Both the position numbers and the translations under genes were made by a program. DNA of 64,000 nucleotides from Streptomyces musisoli (GTDB lineage Bacteria > Actinomycetota > Actinomycetes > Streptomycetales > Streptomycetaceae). The notes under the pieces were generated by a model. The model searched no databases, was not told the origin of the DNA, and saw only the letters and a program-made list of their open reading frames with translations. Shown in pieces: positions 16,911 to 26,577 of the stretch (positions are counted from its first letter, which is position 1; every line of letters begins with the position of its first letter). The stretch lies in NCBI RefSeq assembly GCF_016741855.1, contig NZ_JAERRH010000019.1:62001-126000 (forward strand), written 5' to 3'.

Positions 16911-17830
16911 TGGCTGTCCTGAACCCGCCCCGAAGCCTTCCCGGGCTAGGCCGTGCCATCGTCAACTTCCTCATCGACTCCAGGCGGGCATGGACCGAGG
17001 AACAACTGGTCGAGGCATTCAAGCCGCCCGGCCTCAATGAGGCCGCGACCGCCGACGAGGGAGTCACCCACACCCTCTACGTACTCAGGGCCATAGAACT
17101 GCTCACCCTTGACGCCGGGACGGTCACCGTTGCCGGTGCCGCCGCCCGCAGCGGCTCTGCTCTGACACCGGTCGGGTTCCGCCGTGCCCTCCAGGAACAC
17201 GTCTTCGACCTGGCCAGGGACGGCGACCCGTGGCAGGTGGGTCCGGGAGACGTCTATACAGGCGGAGCCCGTGACCTGACGCGGGCGCTTTCCTGGTTCC
17301 TCGCCCAGGACGCCCTCGGACGGCCTCTGTCCTGGACCGGCAATGTCCAGCCACTCCAGGCGGCGCAGTTCCCCGACCCCGACAACGAAACTTGGGCGCT
17401 GACGAACGACACGCGATGGAGCGCCTTCGCACGCTGGGCCCGCGCCCTCGGGATGGCCTCGCCGCCTCTGGTGCAGTCCAAGTCGGGGCTCGTTCCCCTG
17501 CCTGTCGTCGCGATCGAGGACGCGCTGGAGGGCATCCCTGCCGGACGGATGCCGATCGGCGAGTTCCTGCAGACCCTGGCGGCCCGGATTCCCGTCCTGC
17601 ACGGCGGCCTGATCCGCGCTTCGCTCACACAACTCCTGCCCGGCGGGGACCCCGACCCGGGGATCCGCAACGACTGCGCGGACAGTTCCATCGGCCAGGC
17701 ACTGCGTGTCCTCGAAGACCGCGGCCGTCTCGCTTTCTCCACGCTTCCCGATGCCGACGGCGTCCGCCTTTCACGGTTCGACACCACGCGGCAGACTCAC
17801 GTCACCCTCCTCCAAGGAGGAACGAAATGA
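16910..17830 (+). CDS. dpdG: protein DpdG
   Basis: 306-residue soluble protein between DpdF and DpdH, where DpdG sits in known clusters. An N-terminal winged-helix-like stretch (AIVNFLIDS..AWTEEQLVEAF, LYVLRAIELL) is followed by helical sequence; I see no catalytic motif. dpdG is needed for restriction in Salmonella. ATG 16910 is preferred since AGGAG lies 6 bases upstream; GTG 16907 would give a 4-nt overlap. Assignment rests mainly on gene order. Confidence 0.72.
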   Translation: MAVLNPPRSLPGLGRAIVNFLIDSRRAWTEEQLVEAFKPPGLNEAATADEGVTHTLYVLRAIELLTLDAGTVTVAGAAARSGSALTPVGFRRALQEHVFDLARDGDPWQVGPGDVYTGGARDLTRALSWFLAQDALGRPLSWTGNVQPLQAAQFPDPDNETWALTNDTRWSAFARWARALGMASPPLVQSKSGLVPLPVVAIEDALEGIPAGRMPIGEFLQTLAARIPVLHGGLIRASLTQLLPGGDPDPGIRNDCADSSIGQALRVLEDRGRLAFSTLPDADGVRLSRFDTTRQTHVTLLQGGTK

Positions 17831-20800
17831 CCTGGCGGGGAGACCTGCCGGCTGCGTGCTGGAAGGCGAGCGAGGCGCTGCGGATCATCCCGGTGGAAGC
17901 CGAGAGCACCTCCAACGGGGTGTTCCTGGCCACGCACACCTCGATCCCGCTCATCCAGCGTGATCACGTGGCCAGCGCCACCGGCGGCAGCCCCTCCACC
18001 GAGCACGACCTGCTGCGTGCCGTTCGTGAGCAGCCTGCCGACCAGCCCATCATTCCGATCCTCGGAAAGCCCGGCACCGGGAAGTCCCACCTGGTCCGAT
18101 GGCTCCGCATCAACCTGGAGACGACGGACGCAACGCGCCTGATCTTCGTCCCCAAACACCGGATGTCGCTGCGCGGGATCCTGGACCTCATCCTCGAACT
18201 CGCCACCGGCGAGCGTGCCGACGAACTGCGCGCCAAAGTGGCGACCGCTGTCGACGCCGCCTCCGACGAAAGGGAAGCAAGGCTGCGCCTGCGCGCCGCA
18301 CTGGCCGTCCTGGTCGAGACCCGGGGGGCACACCAGGACGGCGGCACGACCGAGGACGACGAACTCCGTGCCTATCTCGCCTCCCCCGAGGGCCTGCCTG
18401 CACTGCTACTCGATCCCGTCTTCCGCGACCGACTCCTTTCGGACGACGGCCCCATCGGGCGCCTGGTCCGGGAGAAACTCTCGGGTAAAGGCACAGAGGA
18501 CAAGGAAGAAGCATTCGGCTTCAGCCCGCAGGACCTCAACCTGTCGGTTGACGACATCAACCACGCCGGTGCCGACGCTCAGACCGTTGCCGGTGCACTG
18601 ACCAGCGAGGCAGACCTGCGGGATCTCGCAGCCAAGATGCTCAACGAGCAACTCGGGCCAGCCGTCAGCGAAGTCTTCGGCATCGGCGGGGACGACCTGA
18701 AGCAACTCTTGGTGGAGTTGCGCCTGGACCTGCACCGACAAGGACTGGAACTCCTCCTCCTGATCGAGGACTTCTCTATCTTCCAGGGAATCCAGGGCGG
18801 TCTCATCGACGCCATCACGCTGATCCCCACCGAAAACCTCGAACTGTGCCCCATGCGCGTCGTCATGGCCGTCACCACGGGATACTTCATCAATCACATC
18901 CCGGAAACGGTATATTCGCGCACCTACAAGGTCTATGAACTGGAAACCCCCCAGACAGGCGCGGCAGCCTTCGAACCAGCGGAGTTTGCCGCCCACTACC
19001 TCAACGCGGTACGGGCCGGATCCGCACTTATCGACCAGCATCACAACGAACGCGCCCCCGCCCCCAAACCCTGCCTTCAGTGCCCCGTCCGGGAAAAATG
19101 TCACCAGGCGTTCGGGCACGTCGACGACATGGGACTCTTCCCCTTCAACAGAAGAGCCCTTGACCTCGCCATCCGCAGCAGCTCCCAGGACAAGGGGTTC
19201 ATCGCCCGAGACGTCCTGACCCGCGTCCTGCGCCCCGTACTCCAACGTGACCACAGCGAAATCGACGAAGGCCGCTTCCCTGGCGCAGGCTTCGAAAACG
19301 ACTTCAGGTCAGGCGCGCTGCACATCCTCGACAACATCGAGGACCAAGTACGACTGCACACCCCCGGCGACCCCGACATGTCCGAGCGCCGCATCCGTAT
19401 GGTCCGCTTCTGGGGGGCAGGTAACGGGCCCCAGAACCTCGACCCGACGATCCATGACGCCTTCGGCATCCCTCCCCTGGAAGCATTCGGCAACGCGCCA
19501 GAACCCGCCCCCCCGACTACACACCAGAGGAAGAAACACCCTCCCAGGAACAACGAGGAGCAGCCCCCTCAATCACCCACGCCTCCTCCTGCGGCACCAG
19601 AGGCCAATCCGCGTCTGGTCCAGGCCGTCGACCGCTGGCGCGCCTCCGGCGACCTCACTCAGGGCGACCACAACGACCTGCGCAACATCGTGCATGCCGC
19701 CATCACCGGATACCTCGAGTTCGAGAACGGCTTCGGCACCGAATCCGGCTGGACCGGCGGCAGGAAGGAACACGCGCCGTCCTTCAACGCCTCGAGTTCG
19801 ATCGTCCTGGACGACAACAAACTCGACAAGGCGCTCATCCCCGTCGATCGCACCGATGATGAAGACGTCCGGGTACTGCGCGCGCTCGCCTGGGCGAGCG
19901 CCAAGGGCGCGTGGGACGCTGTACCGAACGGTGAGGTACTCCAGCGCCTGTGCATGACGAAGGCGCAGACATGGGCCGCACGAGTGACTGCATACCTCGA
20001 CCTGCAAGACCGTAACGACGATCCCGAACTGGCCCGTATCGCCCATGCTCTGCTGACCGTCAGCAAAGCCTTCGGTATTGCCGACGCTTTCAAGCCTGAC
20101 GGGCACAGCAGGGTCAGAGCACTGTTCGCCCCCAGGCCCGAGGCCGCAGGGGTCCAACTGCGGCCGCGACTGCGCAAATGGCAGGACGCCTTCAACGGCT
20201 CGTCCCAGCAGCCCGGCCGGGAGTGGCTCCAGGACAGACTGCTCCGTCTGGCCTCCTACAGCCAGGGAAGCGGCAAGCCGCTTGCCGTCGATCTTCCCCG
20301 CCTCCTGCACGCCGTGCGCGACGATGCTGCCGACGCCGCATGGCCAGCGCAGGCCCCCGACGTCCTGATCCAGGCCGTGCACGGCATAGCCACCCGGGCA
20401 GCAGAACTGGACCAACTGCTTGAAGAGGCCTCCAGCCTCCTGCCCGACACAGGTGAACTCGGAAGCAGCATCGCCGAGGTCGCCAAACCCCTCAACAGCC
20501 TCATCGCCCACCGGGCAGCCCTCGGCCAGTTGCCGCCATCGATCAACGCAGACGGCCTCGCCACCACGGCCCGAGCAGTCAAATCCGGCGACCAGAAGAG
20601 GGTCGAAGCCATCCGCGAAGCCCTTCAGTCCTGGCACACCCTCCCGGCGGACGAACGCCTGCGCCTGATGACTTCGGATTGGGACAGCTCAGCAAAACGG
20701 ATCGAAACCTGGCTCTGCATGGCTGGCAACGCCGTGGAAGCACTGGAGAAGAAGCTCACTGCCGGACCCGTCTCCGAGGTGCAGCGCGAGCACGACGATG

Positions 20801-20880
20801 CCCTGTGGCGCCTCTCCGCTGGACTGAACGCCCTGAGTGACGAGATCACCCACGTGACCGGACCTGGAGACAACGCATGA
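17827..20880 (+). CDS. dpdH: ATPase DpdH
   Basis: 1017-residue AAA-like ATPase. Walker A GKPGTGKS is at 80-87 and a Walker B-like LLLLIEDFS near residue 308-316. Around residue 416-428 a CLQCPVREKCHQAF segment offers a cysteine cluster (C-x2-C-x5-C) that could bind zinc or an Fe-S centre. A proline-rich, low-complexity linker near residues 560-595 separates an N-terminal ATPase part from a helical C-terminal part. ATGA overlap with dpdG and with dpdI. Identity is from the ATPase fold, size and position between dpdG and dpdI. Confidence 0.78.
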   Translation: MTWRGDLPAACWKASEALRIIPVEAESTSNGVFLATHTSIPLIQRDHVASATGGSPSTEHDLLRAVREQPADQPIIPILGKPGTGKSHLVRWLRINLETTDATRLIFVPKHRMSLRGILDLILELATGERADELRAKVATAVDAASDEREARLRLRAALAVLVETRGAHQDGGTTEDDELRAYLASPEGLPALLLDPVFRDRLLSDDGPIGRLVREKLSGKGTEDKEEAFGFSPQDLNLSVDDINHAGADAQTVAGALTSEADLRDLAAKMLNEQLGPAVSEVFGIGGDDLKQLLVELRLDLHRQGLELLLLIEDFSIFQGIQGGLIDAITLIPTENLELCPMRVVMAVTTGYFINHIPETVYSRTYKVYELETPQTGAAAFEPAEFAAHYLNAVRAGSALIDQHHNERAPAPKPCLQCPVREKCHQAFGHVDDMGLFPFNRRALDLAIRSSSQDKGFIARDVLTRVLRPVLQRDHSEIDEGRFPGAGFENDFRSGALHILDNIEDQVRLHTPGDPDMSERRIRMVRFWGAGNGPQNLDPTIHDAFGIPPLEAFGNAPEPAPPTTHQRKKHPPRNNEEQPPQSPTPPPAAPEANPRLVQAVDRWRASGDLTQGDHNDLRNIVHAAITGYLEFENGFGTESGWTGGRKEHAPSFNASSSIVLDDNKLDKALIPVDRTDDEDVRVLRALAWASAKGAWDAVPNGEVLQRLCMTKAQTWAARVTAYLDLQDRNDDPELARIAHALLTVSKAFGIADAFKPDGHSRVRALFAPRPEAAGVQLRPRLRKWQDAFNGSSQQPGREWLQDRLLRLASYSQGSGKPLAVDLPRLLHAVRDDAADAAWPAQAPDVLIQAVHGIATRAAELDQLLEEASSLLPDTGELGSSIAEVAKPLNSLIAHRAALGQLPPSINADGLATTARAVKSGDQKRVEAIREALQSWHTLPADERLRLMTSDWDSSAKRIETWLCMAGNAVEALEKKLTAGPVSEVQREHDDALWRLSAGLNALSDEITHVTGPGDNA

Positions 20881-21590
20881 CACTCCTGGAAAGGATCCAA
20901 CACCTGCGCACCGCTGCCGCGGCAGCAGACGACGCCCATGCGATCAAGCAGCGCACCGGCGCACTCGTCACCGCAGCCGAGACGGTCGAATCCCTCCTCA
21001 AAGACGTCCGTCAGGTGGCCGGCGGCATGGCTGAACTCCGTGCAGTCGGTATCTCTCCGAGCAGAGACCTGCCCGATGCGGCAACGGACAAGGTCACCAG
21101 CCTGCTGAGGGAGACTGCCGCGTCACTGGCGGCGCAGGATGTCGACGCACCGCTCGACGGCGTGAAGGCGCACATCAAGCAAGCGCGGGCCTTGATCGAT
21201 GGGCTTCGTCAGGCTGTCGACGGCGCCTGGGCGAAGGAACTGAGCCGTGACACCCCGCCGATCAACGAAGATCTCGTGAATGCACTCGCCAAGAGCGGCC
21301 TGGACATCGAGCAGTTGCGTGCCGAGATCGAGAACGCACACGGCATCCTCAACGTCTTGCGCAATCGTGCAGTGCCCCAGGTGGGCGACGTTGCGAAACT
21401 GGCGTCAGCACGCGAAAGCCTGCGGTCCTGCGGGGAAAGGATCAGCCGACTTGTCGACCCCACCCTCGCTAGAGTGATCATGGAAGCACAGGAGGCAACG
21501 GGCATGCCTCTGAGCTCCATCACGCCCGAGGTCCTCACCCAACTGGCACGGCTGGGGATCCTCGACAGATTCTGGGTGAGGCTGCGGTGA
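20877..21590 (+). CDS. dpdI: protein DpdI
   Basis: 237-residue, mostly alpha-helical protein with heptad-like alternation (for example residues 5-60 and 75-120), suggesting coiled coils. No enzyme motif is visible. It overlaps dpdH by ATGA and dpdJ by GTGA. dpdI is needed for restriction in Salmonella and may be a structural partner of DpdH or DpdJ (inference). Named by its place in the fixed H-I-J-K order. Confidence 0.7.
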   Translation: MTLLERIQHLRTAAAAADDAHAIKQRTGALVTAAETVESLLKDVRQVAGGMAELRAVGISPSRDLPDAATDKVTSLLRETAASLAAQDVDAPLDGVKAHIKQARALIDGLRQAVDGAWAKELSRDTPPINEDLVNALAKSGLDIEQLRAEIENAHGILNVLRNRAVPQVGDVAKLASARESLRSCGERISRLVDPTLARVIMEAQEATGMPLSSITPEVLTQLARLGILDRFWVRLR

Positions 21591-24500
21591 ATTCTGACAT
21601 TCAGAGCAAAATCCTCGACGTGCTCGAGGCCCATGAGGACCCCCTTCTGTCCTGGGGCGTCGTCGACGGCGGCTTTACCTATGACGAACTGCACACCCTC
21701 GTCCTCCAAGTCCTGCTGGACAACGGACAGATCGATACCGCCGAAGAGGCAATCGATGAACTCAACGAACAGGGTCTGATCACCGAATACACAGCAGCCT
21801 CGCCCCCGAGATGGCGGACACGCAATGGCGAGGCACTGCGCCTCCTTGCACGCCTGCGCCAGACCTTCCTCTCAGGCAGCCCCGAACAAGCCTGGCGCCA
21901 GGGCCCCTCGCTGATCTCCGACTTCCGCTACGCCCGCCGGCCGCGTGCGTATCCCAGGCGTGATCAGCCCTGGAACACCGTCCTCGAAGGCCTGCACGGC
22001 ATCGACGACGTCAGCCACGACGTCATCGCCACGATGACGTCGAACAGCACCGCGCACGTCCAGCTCAGCGGATTCCAGGTCCGCGCCAGCCGGCACATCA
22101 TGACCGCCCTGCAGTCCGGCATCACCACAGCCACAGTCGTAGGTGCAGGCACCGGCAGCGGAAAGACCCTCTCCTTCTACCTGCCGGCATTCGCTCACCT
22201 GGCAGCGCTCCGAGACCCCACCGCCTGGACACGCGCGCTCGCCGTCTACCCGCGCAACGAACTTCTCAAGGACCAACTCAACACCGCCTTCGCCCACGCC
22301 CGCCGCCTGGACCAGATCTGGACCAAGACCAACGGGCGGCCCATGACCATCGGAGTCCTCAACAAGGACACCCCGCACTCCACGAGAAGCCTGTCCGCCC
22401 CGTACTCATGGACCAAGCGCGCCCAGGGCTACGAATGCCCGCACTTCACCTGCCCCGGCGACGGCCATAAGGTGTGCGCCGGAACGCTGTACTGGTCAGA
22501 GCGAGACGTCAGCGGCAAGAAAGAGCGCCTCACCTGCAGCGCATGCTCGCTCCAGTTCGACGAATCCGTACTCGTACTGACACGCCAGCGCATGAGCGAA
22601 CAGCCCCCGGACGTGCTGTTCACCACCACGGAATCACTCAACCGGGGACTGTCCGACCTCTCCATGCGGCACCTGTTCGGCGTCGGAGCGACCAAGCAGC
22701 CACACCTGATGCTGCTGGACGAAATCCACACCTACAGCGGGACCGCAGGAGCCCAGGCGGCGCTGGTTCTGCGGCGCTGGCACCACTCCCTGCGCAGCCC
22801 GGTCACATTCGTCGGCCTCTCAGCGACGCTGTCGAACCCCGTGCGCCACATGGCCGACCTCACCGGCGTCGAGGACGGACTGGTCACCAGCGTCGAGCCG
22901 AGCGCGGATGAGATGGAGTACGAAGGCGCCGAGTACATGATCGCGGTGCGAAGCGACCCCACCAGCGGCGCGTCCGTCCTGTCCACGACGATCCAGACCG
23001 CGATGCTGCTGCCGCGGTTCCTCGACGAGCCTGCATCCCGCATCTCAAAGGGCATGCTCGGGACGAAGGCGTTCGTCTTCACCGACGACCTCGACGTCAC
23101 CAACCGGCTCTACTCCTACCTCCTGGACGCGGAAGGGCAACGCCACGAGAAAGGCCGCACCGAGCAGTTCAAGGCGCCTCTCGCGTCCATGCGACGCCCC
23201 GGGAAGGCAGGCCTCGAGGAGCAGAGGCGAGCAGGGCAGGTATGGGACCTGCCGATAAAACTGGGCCACAACATCAACGGTGACGGGCTCAAGGTGAGCC
23301 GCACCACATCACAGGACTCAGGCGTCAACGCAGAGTCCCAACTGGTGGTCGCGACGGCCTCACTCGAGGTCGGCTTCGACGACCCGGACGTCGGAGCCGT
23401 ATTGCAGCACAAGGCTCCCCGCGGAGTAGCCGCATTCCTGCAGAGGAAGGGACGGGCCGGGCGAAACCGTGGCATGCGCCCCTACACCGTCGTCGTCCTG
23501 TCCGACTACGGCCGCGACCGGGTCACCTACGAAGCCTGGGACGCACTGTTCGACCCGATCCTGCCCGAACTCGTGCTTCCCATCCGCAATCGCGCAGTGC
23601 TCCGCATGCAAGCCACCCTGGCCATGCTCGACTGGCTCGCCGAACAACTCCACACACAGCATCCCGACGCAAACCTGTGGCGTGACCTGAAGAGCCCTGC
23701 CGACCCCAAGTACCGCAAGACGCAACGCGTGCAGCAGGCCGCTGCCCAGGTCCTTCAGGAACTCCTGCGCGACCCCGGTCGGCAGCGTAGCCTGCGCGTG
23801 TGGATCCAGAGTGCGCTGCAGGTACCTGAGAACCTCGCCGCAGAGATCCTGTGGCACCCGCCCCGCCCGCTCATGCTCGCAGCCGTACCCACACTCGCCC
23901 GCCGGATCAGCAACAACTGGTCAGTCGCCGCCGCCCATCAGTACGAGACCGGCAAGGACACGATGGGCGGCAATCCGCTGCCCGATTACTTCCCCGAGAA
24001 CCTCTTCAGCGAACTCGCCCTCCCCGAGGGACAGGTGATTGTCCCACCTCAAAACCCCTGGGAGAAGAATCCCGAGCCGCAGGCGATGGGCATGGCCCAG
24101 ATGCTCCGCGAGTACGCCCCAGGCCGCGTGTCCCGGCGGTTCGCAACCCGCAACCTGGACAAACGGCACTGGATCTCGATCCCCTACGACACGAGCGAAA
24201 CCGTACTGGACCTCGCTCCCATTCTGCCCACGGCCCGTCGCCAGGAGGCAGCCACCGTCGACATGCACGGGCAACCCGTGCGCCTTCCCGTCGTCAGGCC
24301 CGACCAGGTGGAACTGAAAGACACACCGCCAGACATCAAAGACTCCTCCAACGCCACCATGGTCTGGCGGACACAACTCATCGAGCACGGCACCGGTCTC
24401 GTCGCCCGCATACCCCGCTCCGACACCATCGGCGCACTCATTCAGGAGGCACGCTTCTTTCTGCATGCGCAGAACGCCCACGTCGAAGCCCGCCGCGTAG

Positions 24501-26068
24501 CGGTCGAGTCCGAAGCTAACATCGTCATTGAGAGGCGAGGGGAAGCCCGGGTACGCACCCAGTTCGCACTGGGCGACGAAGCAGTCGGACTCGGAGCCAC
24601 CTACGATGTGGACGGCCTGCGCCTCACCATCACCCTGCCGGCAACCATCATCGCAACGGCAAGCGTGGAACCGGCTCTGCGCAGCGCATGGTTCCAATAC
24701 CTTGTCACCCAGGACGCGGAACTTCTGCAACAAGTCAACCGGTTCCAACTCGGATGGCTGCACCAGGCCCTCGAATGCATGCTGCTCATGTCAGCCGTCA
24801 CAGACGGCACGTCACTGCCCCAGGCCTACCAGACAGTCCGCGCCACCTTTGCCGAGCGGCTGACCGACACCCTCAACGCCATGTTCCGCAGCACCGGAGT
24901 GGACGACACCGAAAACGCCGCCGTCAGCCGGATGGCGGAGCGTCTGCAAGCACTGCTCGCCGACGAGAACGTCGTGACCCGTCTCGACCATCTGACCGCA
25001 CAGGTATGGAACCCGCCGGCTGACAAGTACCAGGCATGGCTGCGCCAGCGTGCCCTCGCCACACTGGGACAAGCAGCCCTCTGGGCAGCTCGCGAGATCT
25101 GCCCCGAACACGATCCCGAAGGCATTCTGGTCGACGTCGAACCCGGCTACGGCCCCACCGGCACTCTACGAGACAACCAGGTCTGGCTCACCGAGAGTTC
25201 GATCGGCGGCGGTGGCTTCATCGAAGCACTTGCCACCCGCGTGCGCCCCGACCCCCGACGATTCCTGCGTCTGATGATGAGGGCGATCCAGCCCTCCACC
25301 AGTGAACTCGTCGATGCCCACATGCGCCGGATCGTCCACTACACCACCGACCGCGGCGACTGGCGCAGCCTCGTCGCTGACTTCCGTGGATCCCAGACGC
25401 AGGCCGAGCGCGTCACCAACCTCACCCGCATCCGGGCGCAACTGCGCCACGCAGGTATATATGGTGCGGAGCAGGCTGTCATCTCAAGCCTCGCCAACCG
25501 CCTGCTCAGGCCCGGCTCGACCGCCGACACCGACCAGGCGCTTCGTGTGCTTACCGACGAGTGGGAAGCGCAGGAACAGCGTCTGGGAATGGAGATCGCA
25601 CCACGCACGTGGGCCTACCTGATGCGAGACAGGCGCGACTTGGACACGGGGTTGAACCTCTCGGTGAACTCCTCAGACCGTCAGCGCATCGACGCTATCC
25701 AGAGCACCCTGTGGCCACGAGGGTGGGCCATCCGCTCGGACACCCTGCAGTCGTGGAACCCCTACGCCGAAAGCCTGCCTGCCGCGCCCGAGCTGATGAG
25801 GGGGGTGCTCACCGGCAATGTCCATACGATCGACGTCACTGCAGCCGACGCCGACAACCTGGTCCGCTCTCGCCTTGCCGAACAGGGTTCAGCCCAGGTG
25901 ACTGCAGCTCCCGAACAGGCGTCGAAGCTGGCACAGATGCTTGTCGACCTGTCGATCCGCGCCACTGAGACCGAGTTCCTCCAGGTTTATCCACGAGTGG
26001 TCGAGATCGACCACAGCCCGGACGGCAGCGTCGTGGTCTCGCTCGAAATCGCCGAGGTATCCGCATGA
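21587..26068 (+). CDS. dpdJ: DExH helicase DpdJ
   Basis: The largest protein of the cluster, 1493 residues, GTG start overlapping dpdI. Superfamily 2 helicase: Walker A GAGTGSGKT near residue 186, LLDEIHTYSG near 376 (DExH), LSATLSNP motif III, and KGRAGRNRG near 622 (motif VI). Between motifs I and II lies an inserted cysteine set (CPHFTC ... CSAC, about residues 284-323) that probably binds zinc. The architecture resembles MrfA/Lhr-type helicases with a long C-terminal extension of about 800 residues. In Salmonella dpdJ is possibly involved in restriction. Confidence 0.85.
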   Translation: MNSDIQSKILDVLEAHEDPLLSWGVVDGGFTYDELHTLVLQVLLDNGQIDTAEEAIDELNEQGLITEYTAASPPRWRTRNGEALRLLARLRQTFLSGSPEQAWRQGPSLISDFRYARRPRAYPRRDQPWNTVLEGLHGIDDVSHDVIATMTSNSTAHVQLSGFQVRASRHIMTALQSGITTATVVGAGTGSGKTLSFYLPAFAHLAALRDPTAWTRALAVYPRNELLKDQLNTAFAHARRLDQIWTKTNGRPMTIGVLNKDTPHSTRSLSAPYSWTKRAQGYECPHFTCPGDGHKVCAGTLYWSERDVSGKKERLTCSACSLQFDESVLVLTRQRMSEQPPDVLFTTTESLNRGLSDLSMRHLFGVGATKQPHLMLLDEIHTYSGTAGAQAALVLRRWHHSLRSPVTFVGLSATLSNPVRHMADLTGVEDGLVTSVEPSADEMEYEGAEYMIAVRSDPTSGASVLSTTIQTAMLLPRFLDEPASRISKGMLGTKAFVFTDDLDVTNRLYSYLLDAEGQRHEKGRTEQFKAPLASMRRPGKAGLEEQRRAGQVWDLPIKLGHNINGDGLKVSRTTSQDSGVNAESQLVVATASLEVGFDDPDVGAVLQHKAPRGVAAFLQRKGRAGRNRGMRPYTVVVLSDYGRDRVTYEAWDALFDPILPELVLPIRNRAVLRMQATLAMLDWLAEQLHTQHPDANLWRDLKSPADPKYRKTQRVQQAAAQVLQELLRDPGRQRSLRVWIQSALQVPENLAAEILWHPPRPLMLAAVPTLARRISNNWSVAAAHQYETGKDTMGGNPLPDYFPENLFSELALPEGQVIVPPQNPWEKNPEPQAMGMAQMLREYAPGRVSRRFATRNLDKRHWISIPYDTSETVLDLAPILPTARRQEAATVDMHGQPVRLPVVRPDQVELKDTPPDIKDSSNATMVWRTQLIEHGTGLVARIPRSDTIGALIQEARFFLHAQNAHVEARRVAVESEANIVIERRGEARVRTQFALGDEAVGLGATYDVDGLRLTITLPATIIATASVEPALRSAWFQYLVTQDAELLQQVNRFQLGWLHQALECMLLMSAVTDGTSLPQAYQTVRATFAERLTDTLNAMFRSTGVDDTENAAVSRMAERLQALLADENVVTRLDHLTAQVWNPPADKYQAWLRQRALATLGQAALWAAREICPEHDPEGILVDVEPGYGPTGTLRDNQVWLTESSIGGGGFIEALATRVRPDPRRFLRLMMRAIQPSTSELVDAHMRRIVHYTTDRGDWRSLVADFRGSQTQAERVTNLTRIRAQLRHAGIYGAEQAVISSLANRLLRPGSTADTDQALRVLTDEWEAQEQRLGMEIAPRTWAYLMRDRRDLDTGLNLSVNSSDRQRIDAIQSTLWPRGWAIRSDTLQSWNPYAESLPAAPELMRGVLTGNVHTIDVTAADADNLVRSRLAEQGSAQVTAAPEQASKLAQMLVDLSIRATETEFLQVYPRVVEIDHSPDGSVVVSLEIAEVSA

Positions 26069-26577
26069 GAAGGATCATGACCGCTGGAGCTGGAGAGACT
26101 CGCCGGCTGAACGACCTGCTACAGAACCTCCTGGTCACCGAACTTCTGGCGCCGTCCGATCGACTGTGGGTCCTGTCGCCCTGGATCTCCGACATCGTCG
26201 TCATCGACAACGCCTCCGGACAGTTCAAAAGCCTACTGCCCGGCCTTCCTTCGCGGGCTATCAGGCTGACCGAGGTCCTCATCGAACTCTCCCGACGCGG
26301 AACAGACATCCAGGTGATCATCCGCGACGACCCGCGAAACGCGCAGACCCGGCAGCGTTTGACCGAACTCGCACGCGTCGGCCCACGGCCGCAACTACTG
26401 GTCCGCAACCACCTGCACGACAAAGGCATCCTTACGGACCGCTTCCACATCCACGGGTCCATGAACTTCACCTTCTTCGGCAAGACCCAGAACGAAGAGG
26501 GCGTCACTGTCATCTCCGACCCGGACCAGATCGCCCGCGCCTGGGTGGAGTATCAGAACAGGTACCAATTGCCATGA
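26065..26577 (+). CDS. dpdK: phospholipase D-like nuclease DpdK
   Basis: 170-residue PLD-superfamily protein with one HKD motif: His118, Lys120 and Asp125 in HDKGILTD, followed by the HGSMNFT element that usually supplies the serine and asparagine. A single motif means the active enzyme would be a dimer, as in Nuc-type nucleases. It is the likely DNA-cutting component of Dpd restriction. ATGA overlap with dpdJ and with the next gene. Length is normal for DpdK. Confidence 0.88.
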   Translation: MRRIMTAGAGETRRLNDLLQNLLVTELLAPSDRLWVLSPWISDIVVIDNASGQFKSLLPGLPSRAIRLTEVLIELSRRGTDIQVIIRDDPRNAQTRQRLTELARVGPRPQLLVRNHLHDKGILTDRFHIHGSMNFTFFGKTQNEEGVTVISDPDQIARAWVEYQNRYQLP

